Shown here piece by piece: positions 7,066 through 8,884 of a DNA stretch of 8,884 nucleotides. Position 1 is the first letter of the stretch; each line of letters starts with the position of its first letter. Below the pieces are notes generated by a model. It did not search any database. It worked only from the letters and a program-made list of their open reading frames with translations, and was not told where the DNA came from. This DNA is from Gammaproteobacteria bacterium. Its GTDB lineage: Bacteria > Pseudomonadota > Gammaproteobacteria > DRJJ01. A program made the translations under genes and the position numbers. The stretch spans positions 1-8,884 of the forward strand of contig DRJJ01000153.1 of assembly GCA_011052255.1 (NCBI GenBank), written 5' to 3'.

Positions 7066-8166
7066 ATGTCAGTATCAGCACTGGCCATACAGGCCTTCTC
7101 AGAAATAGACGACCAGACCTGCGAGCAGCGTATCCAGGCGGCGCGTGAACAACTGGGTGAGCGGCTGGTTATTCTGGGTCATCACTACCAGCGCGATGAG
7201 GTATTTCAGCATACCGATTTCGCTGGCGACTCACTGAAGCTGTCACGTCAGGCGGCCGACTCGGCTGCTGATTACATCGTCTTCTGTGGCGTACATTTCA
7301 TGGCTGAGGTAGCCGATATCCTGAGTCGACCCGAGCAGGTCGCGATATTGCCCGATCTGTCCGCCGGTTGCTCAATGGCCGATATGGCCGACCTGAACCA
7401 TGTTGAAAAGGCCTGGCAGGAACTGGCCTCGGTGCTTGATCCAGATCAGCACATCACCCCGGTCACCTACATCAACTCAGCGGCCAATCTGAAGGCCTTC
7501 TGTGGTAGCCACGGGGGTATCGTCTGCACCTCGACCAACGCGCGCTCGGTACTGGAGTGGTCATTCAGTCAGCGTGACAAGGTGCTGTTTTTCCCGGACC
7601 AGCATCTCGGTCGCAATACCGGCTTTGCAATGGATATCCCGCTGGATCAGATGGTAATCTGGGATTACGACCAGCCGATGGGTGGGCTCAGCAAGGAACA
7701 GATCGACCAGGCCAAAATTATTCTGTGGAAGGGTTTCTGTTCAGTCCATCAGATGTTTCAGCCAGAACAGATCGACAACTTCAAGCAGCGTTACCCGGAA
7801 ACAAAGATTATCGCCCATCCCGAATCACCGTTCGAGGTGTGCCAGAAATCAGATTATGTCGGTTCGACCGAATACATCATCAACACCATACGTGATGCCG
7901 AACCCGGCACACGCTGGCTGGTCGCGACCGAGCTGAACCTGGTTAATCGTCTGCATGAACAATACAAACATGAGGGCAAGAACGTGCACTTCATGTCACC
8001 CACGGTGTGTATGTGCTCGACCATGTTCCGTATCGATCCACAACATCTGCTATGGGTGCTGGAAAACCTGTTAGCAGGCAATGTCGTGAACCAGATCAAG
8101 GTGCCAGAGGAGGTGGCTGAACAGGCGCGGCTGGCACTGGACCGGATGCTGGAGGTTTCATCCTGA
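7066..8166 (+). CDS. nadA: Quinolinate synthase A
   Basis: NadA condenses iminoaspartate with dihydroxyacetone phosphate to give quinolinate, the pyridine-ring precursor of NAD, using an oxygen-sensitive 4Fe-4S cluster in the cytoplasm. The 366-residue length matches the longer (B. subtilis-like) form of the family. Visible family blocks are LGHHYQRDEV (37-46), FAGDSLKLS (52-60), FCGVHFMAE (73-81), HPESPFEV (251-258) and GSTEYI (266-271). Cluster ligands are inferred as Cys102 (AGCSMADM), Cys224 (GFCSVHQ) and Cys317 (CMCSTM); their spacing is close to the B. subtilis ligands 110/230/320 as I remember them. Cys315 forms a CxC with Cys317 and is an alternative third ligand. The ATG at 7066 follows AGAGAG. 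No nadB or nadC is adjacent, so the supply of iminoaspartate must be encoded elsewhere. A symporter gene follows after 16 bases. Confidence 0.95.
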   Translation: MSVSALAIQAFSEIDDQTCEQRIQAAREQLGERLVILGHHYQRDEVFQHTDFAGDSLKLSRQAADSAADYIVFCGVHFMAEVADILSRPEQVAILPDLSAGCSMADMADLNHVEKAWQELASVLDPDQHITPVTYINSAANLKAFCGSHGGIVCTSTNARSVLEWSFSQRDKVLFFPDQHLGRNTGFAMDIPLDQMVIWDYDQPMGGLSKEQIDQAKIILWKGFCSVHQMFQPEQIDNFKQRYPETKIIAHPESPFEVCQKSDYVGSTEYIINTIRDAEPGTRWLVATELNLVNRLHEQYKHEGKNVHFMSPTVCMCSTMFRIDPQHLLWVLENLLAGNVVNQIKVPEEVAEQARLALDRMLEVSS

Positions 8167-8182
8167 GCGTGTCGGCTGGAAA

Positions 8183-8884
8183 ATGACACGCTTTCATTTA
8201 TACGACTGGCTGGCGATAGGGGCCTATGTTGTCGTGGCACTGGCCATCGGCCTGTTCATGGCACGTCGTGCCTCATCATCCACCCATGAATTTTATCTGG
8301 CCGGGCGCTCATTACCCTGGTGGGTGGCCGGTACCTCACTGGTCGCAACCAGTTTTGCTGCCGACACACCGCTACTGATAACCGGCTGGGTACGGCTAGA
8401 CGGTATTGCCCGCAACTGGTTGTGGTGGGGCATGGCGGTAGGCGGCGTACTGAGCTTTGTCGCAATAGCCGGCTGGTGGCGCCGCGCCAACATCACTACC
8501 GATGCCGAATTTATCGAATGTCGCTATTCAGGTCGACCGGCGCGTTTCCTGCGCGGTTTTTACGGTGGCTATCATGCCCTGATCACCAACACCCTGATAC
8601 TGGTCTGGGTGCTTACCGCCATGCTCAAGCTGGTACGGGTAGTGCTTAACGTGGATGATGACAGCCTTGATGCCTGGATCGTCGGGTCTGCACTGGCACT
8701 GGCGCTGACCTATTCCTATACCTCCGGCTTGTGGGGTGTGGTAGTGACCGATGTGTTCCAGTTTCTACTGGCACTGGCCGGTGGCCTGATGCTGGCCATA
8801 GCAGCGATTGATGAGCTGGGCGGCATGGAGCTGGCTCGACAGGCCTTCGCGGCGTTACCGGACGCTACCACCCGCCTGGTGCCG
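8183..8884 (+). CDS. Sodium:solute symporter family (SSS) transporter, 3' end missing
   Basis: From ATG 8183 the frame is open to the window edge, giving 234 codons; the family is usually 450-600 residues, so about half or less is seen. Hydrophobic segments lie near 8-27, 45-68, 79-98, 124-142, 156-173 and 190-208, fitting the LeuT-like SSS fold in the inner membrane. Family marks are FYLAGRSLPWW (37-47), the first-core-helix segment SLVATSFAADTP (52-63) that lines the sodium and substrate site, and YTSGLWGVVVTDVFQ (179-193). A segment with many Arg residues, ECRYSGRPARFLRG (112-125), matches the usual intracellular loop. The gene begins 16 bases after the nadA stop, with GGA just before the ATG, so co-transcription with nadA is likely. 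The substrate (amino acid, sugar, carboxylate or other) cannot be told from this half. Confidence 0.85.
   Translation, partial: MTRFHLYDWLAIGAYVVVALAIGLFMARRASSSTHEFYLAGRSLPWWVAGTSLVATSFAADTPLLITGWVRLDGIARNWLWWGMAVGGVLSFVAIAGWWRRANITTDAEFIECRYSGRPARFLRGFYGGYHALITNTLILVWVLTAMLKLVRVVLNVDDDSLDAWIVGSALALALTYSYTSGLWGVVVTDVFQFLLALAGGLMLAIAAIDELGGMELARQAFAALPDATTRLVP

Noticed and set aside
8320..8649. 109-residue + strand ORF
   Set aside because: It is out of frame with the SSS symporter, whose open frame and membrane motifs cover the same bases.

Overview
The window looks like chromosomal DNA from a gammaproteobacterium of moderate GC content. The best evidence is the gene order fmdB-family / DUF502 / aspS / nudB-type Nudix, which I recall as common in Gammaproteobacteria. 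The aspartyl-tRNA synthetase N-terminus also reads like the Pseudomonas-type enzyme rather than the E. coli type. A genus cannot be named from the sequence alone. A sulfur-metabolising lineage is possible, given a DsrE-like protein beside an Atm1-type exporter, but that is only a guess.

Layout. (1) 1-1032, + strand: the 3' part of a caspase-fold (C14-type) protease gene with an Ig-like beta domain before the protease domain; its start lies outside the window. (2) 1074-3300, - strand, convergent with the first gene: a DsrE-family gene followed by an Atm1-type half-size ABC exporter. The two overlap by 29 bases and probably form one transcript from a promoter near 3330-3359. (3) 3301-3542: a divergent intergenic region carrying that promoter and a weaker candidate for the + strand operon. 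(4) 3543-6792, + strand: FmdB-family zinc ribbon, DUF502 membrane protein, aspS, and a NudB-like Nudix hydrolase whose start codon appears to be non-canonical. (5) 6793-7065: an intergenic region dominated by a 113-base palindromic element (6861-6973) with 31-base arms. (6) 7066-8884, + strand: nadA (quinolinate synthase), then 16 bases later the first 234 codons of a sodium:solute symporter that runs off the window.

How the genes fit together. The aspS cluster mixes translation (AspRS), folate synthesis (dihydroneopterin triphosphate hydrolysis) and two conserved small proteins of unclear role. AspRS carries the His and Gly that mark non-discriminating enzymes, which predicts tRNA-dependent asparagine synthesis. 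nadA makes quinolinate for NAD. The DsrE/Atm1 pair suggests sulfane-sulfur or glutathione-persulfide handling and export.

The least-explained items are the palindromic element before nadA, the apparent AUU (or CUG) start of the Nudix gene, and the DsrE/Atm1 overlap. I see no CRISPR array, tRNA, rRNA, transposase or integrase. The window is mostly housekeeping, and I did not find a clearly new multi-gene system.
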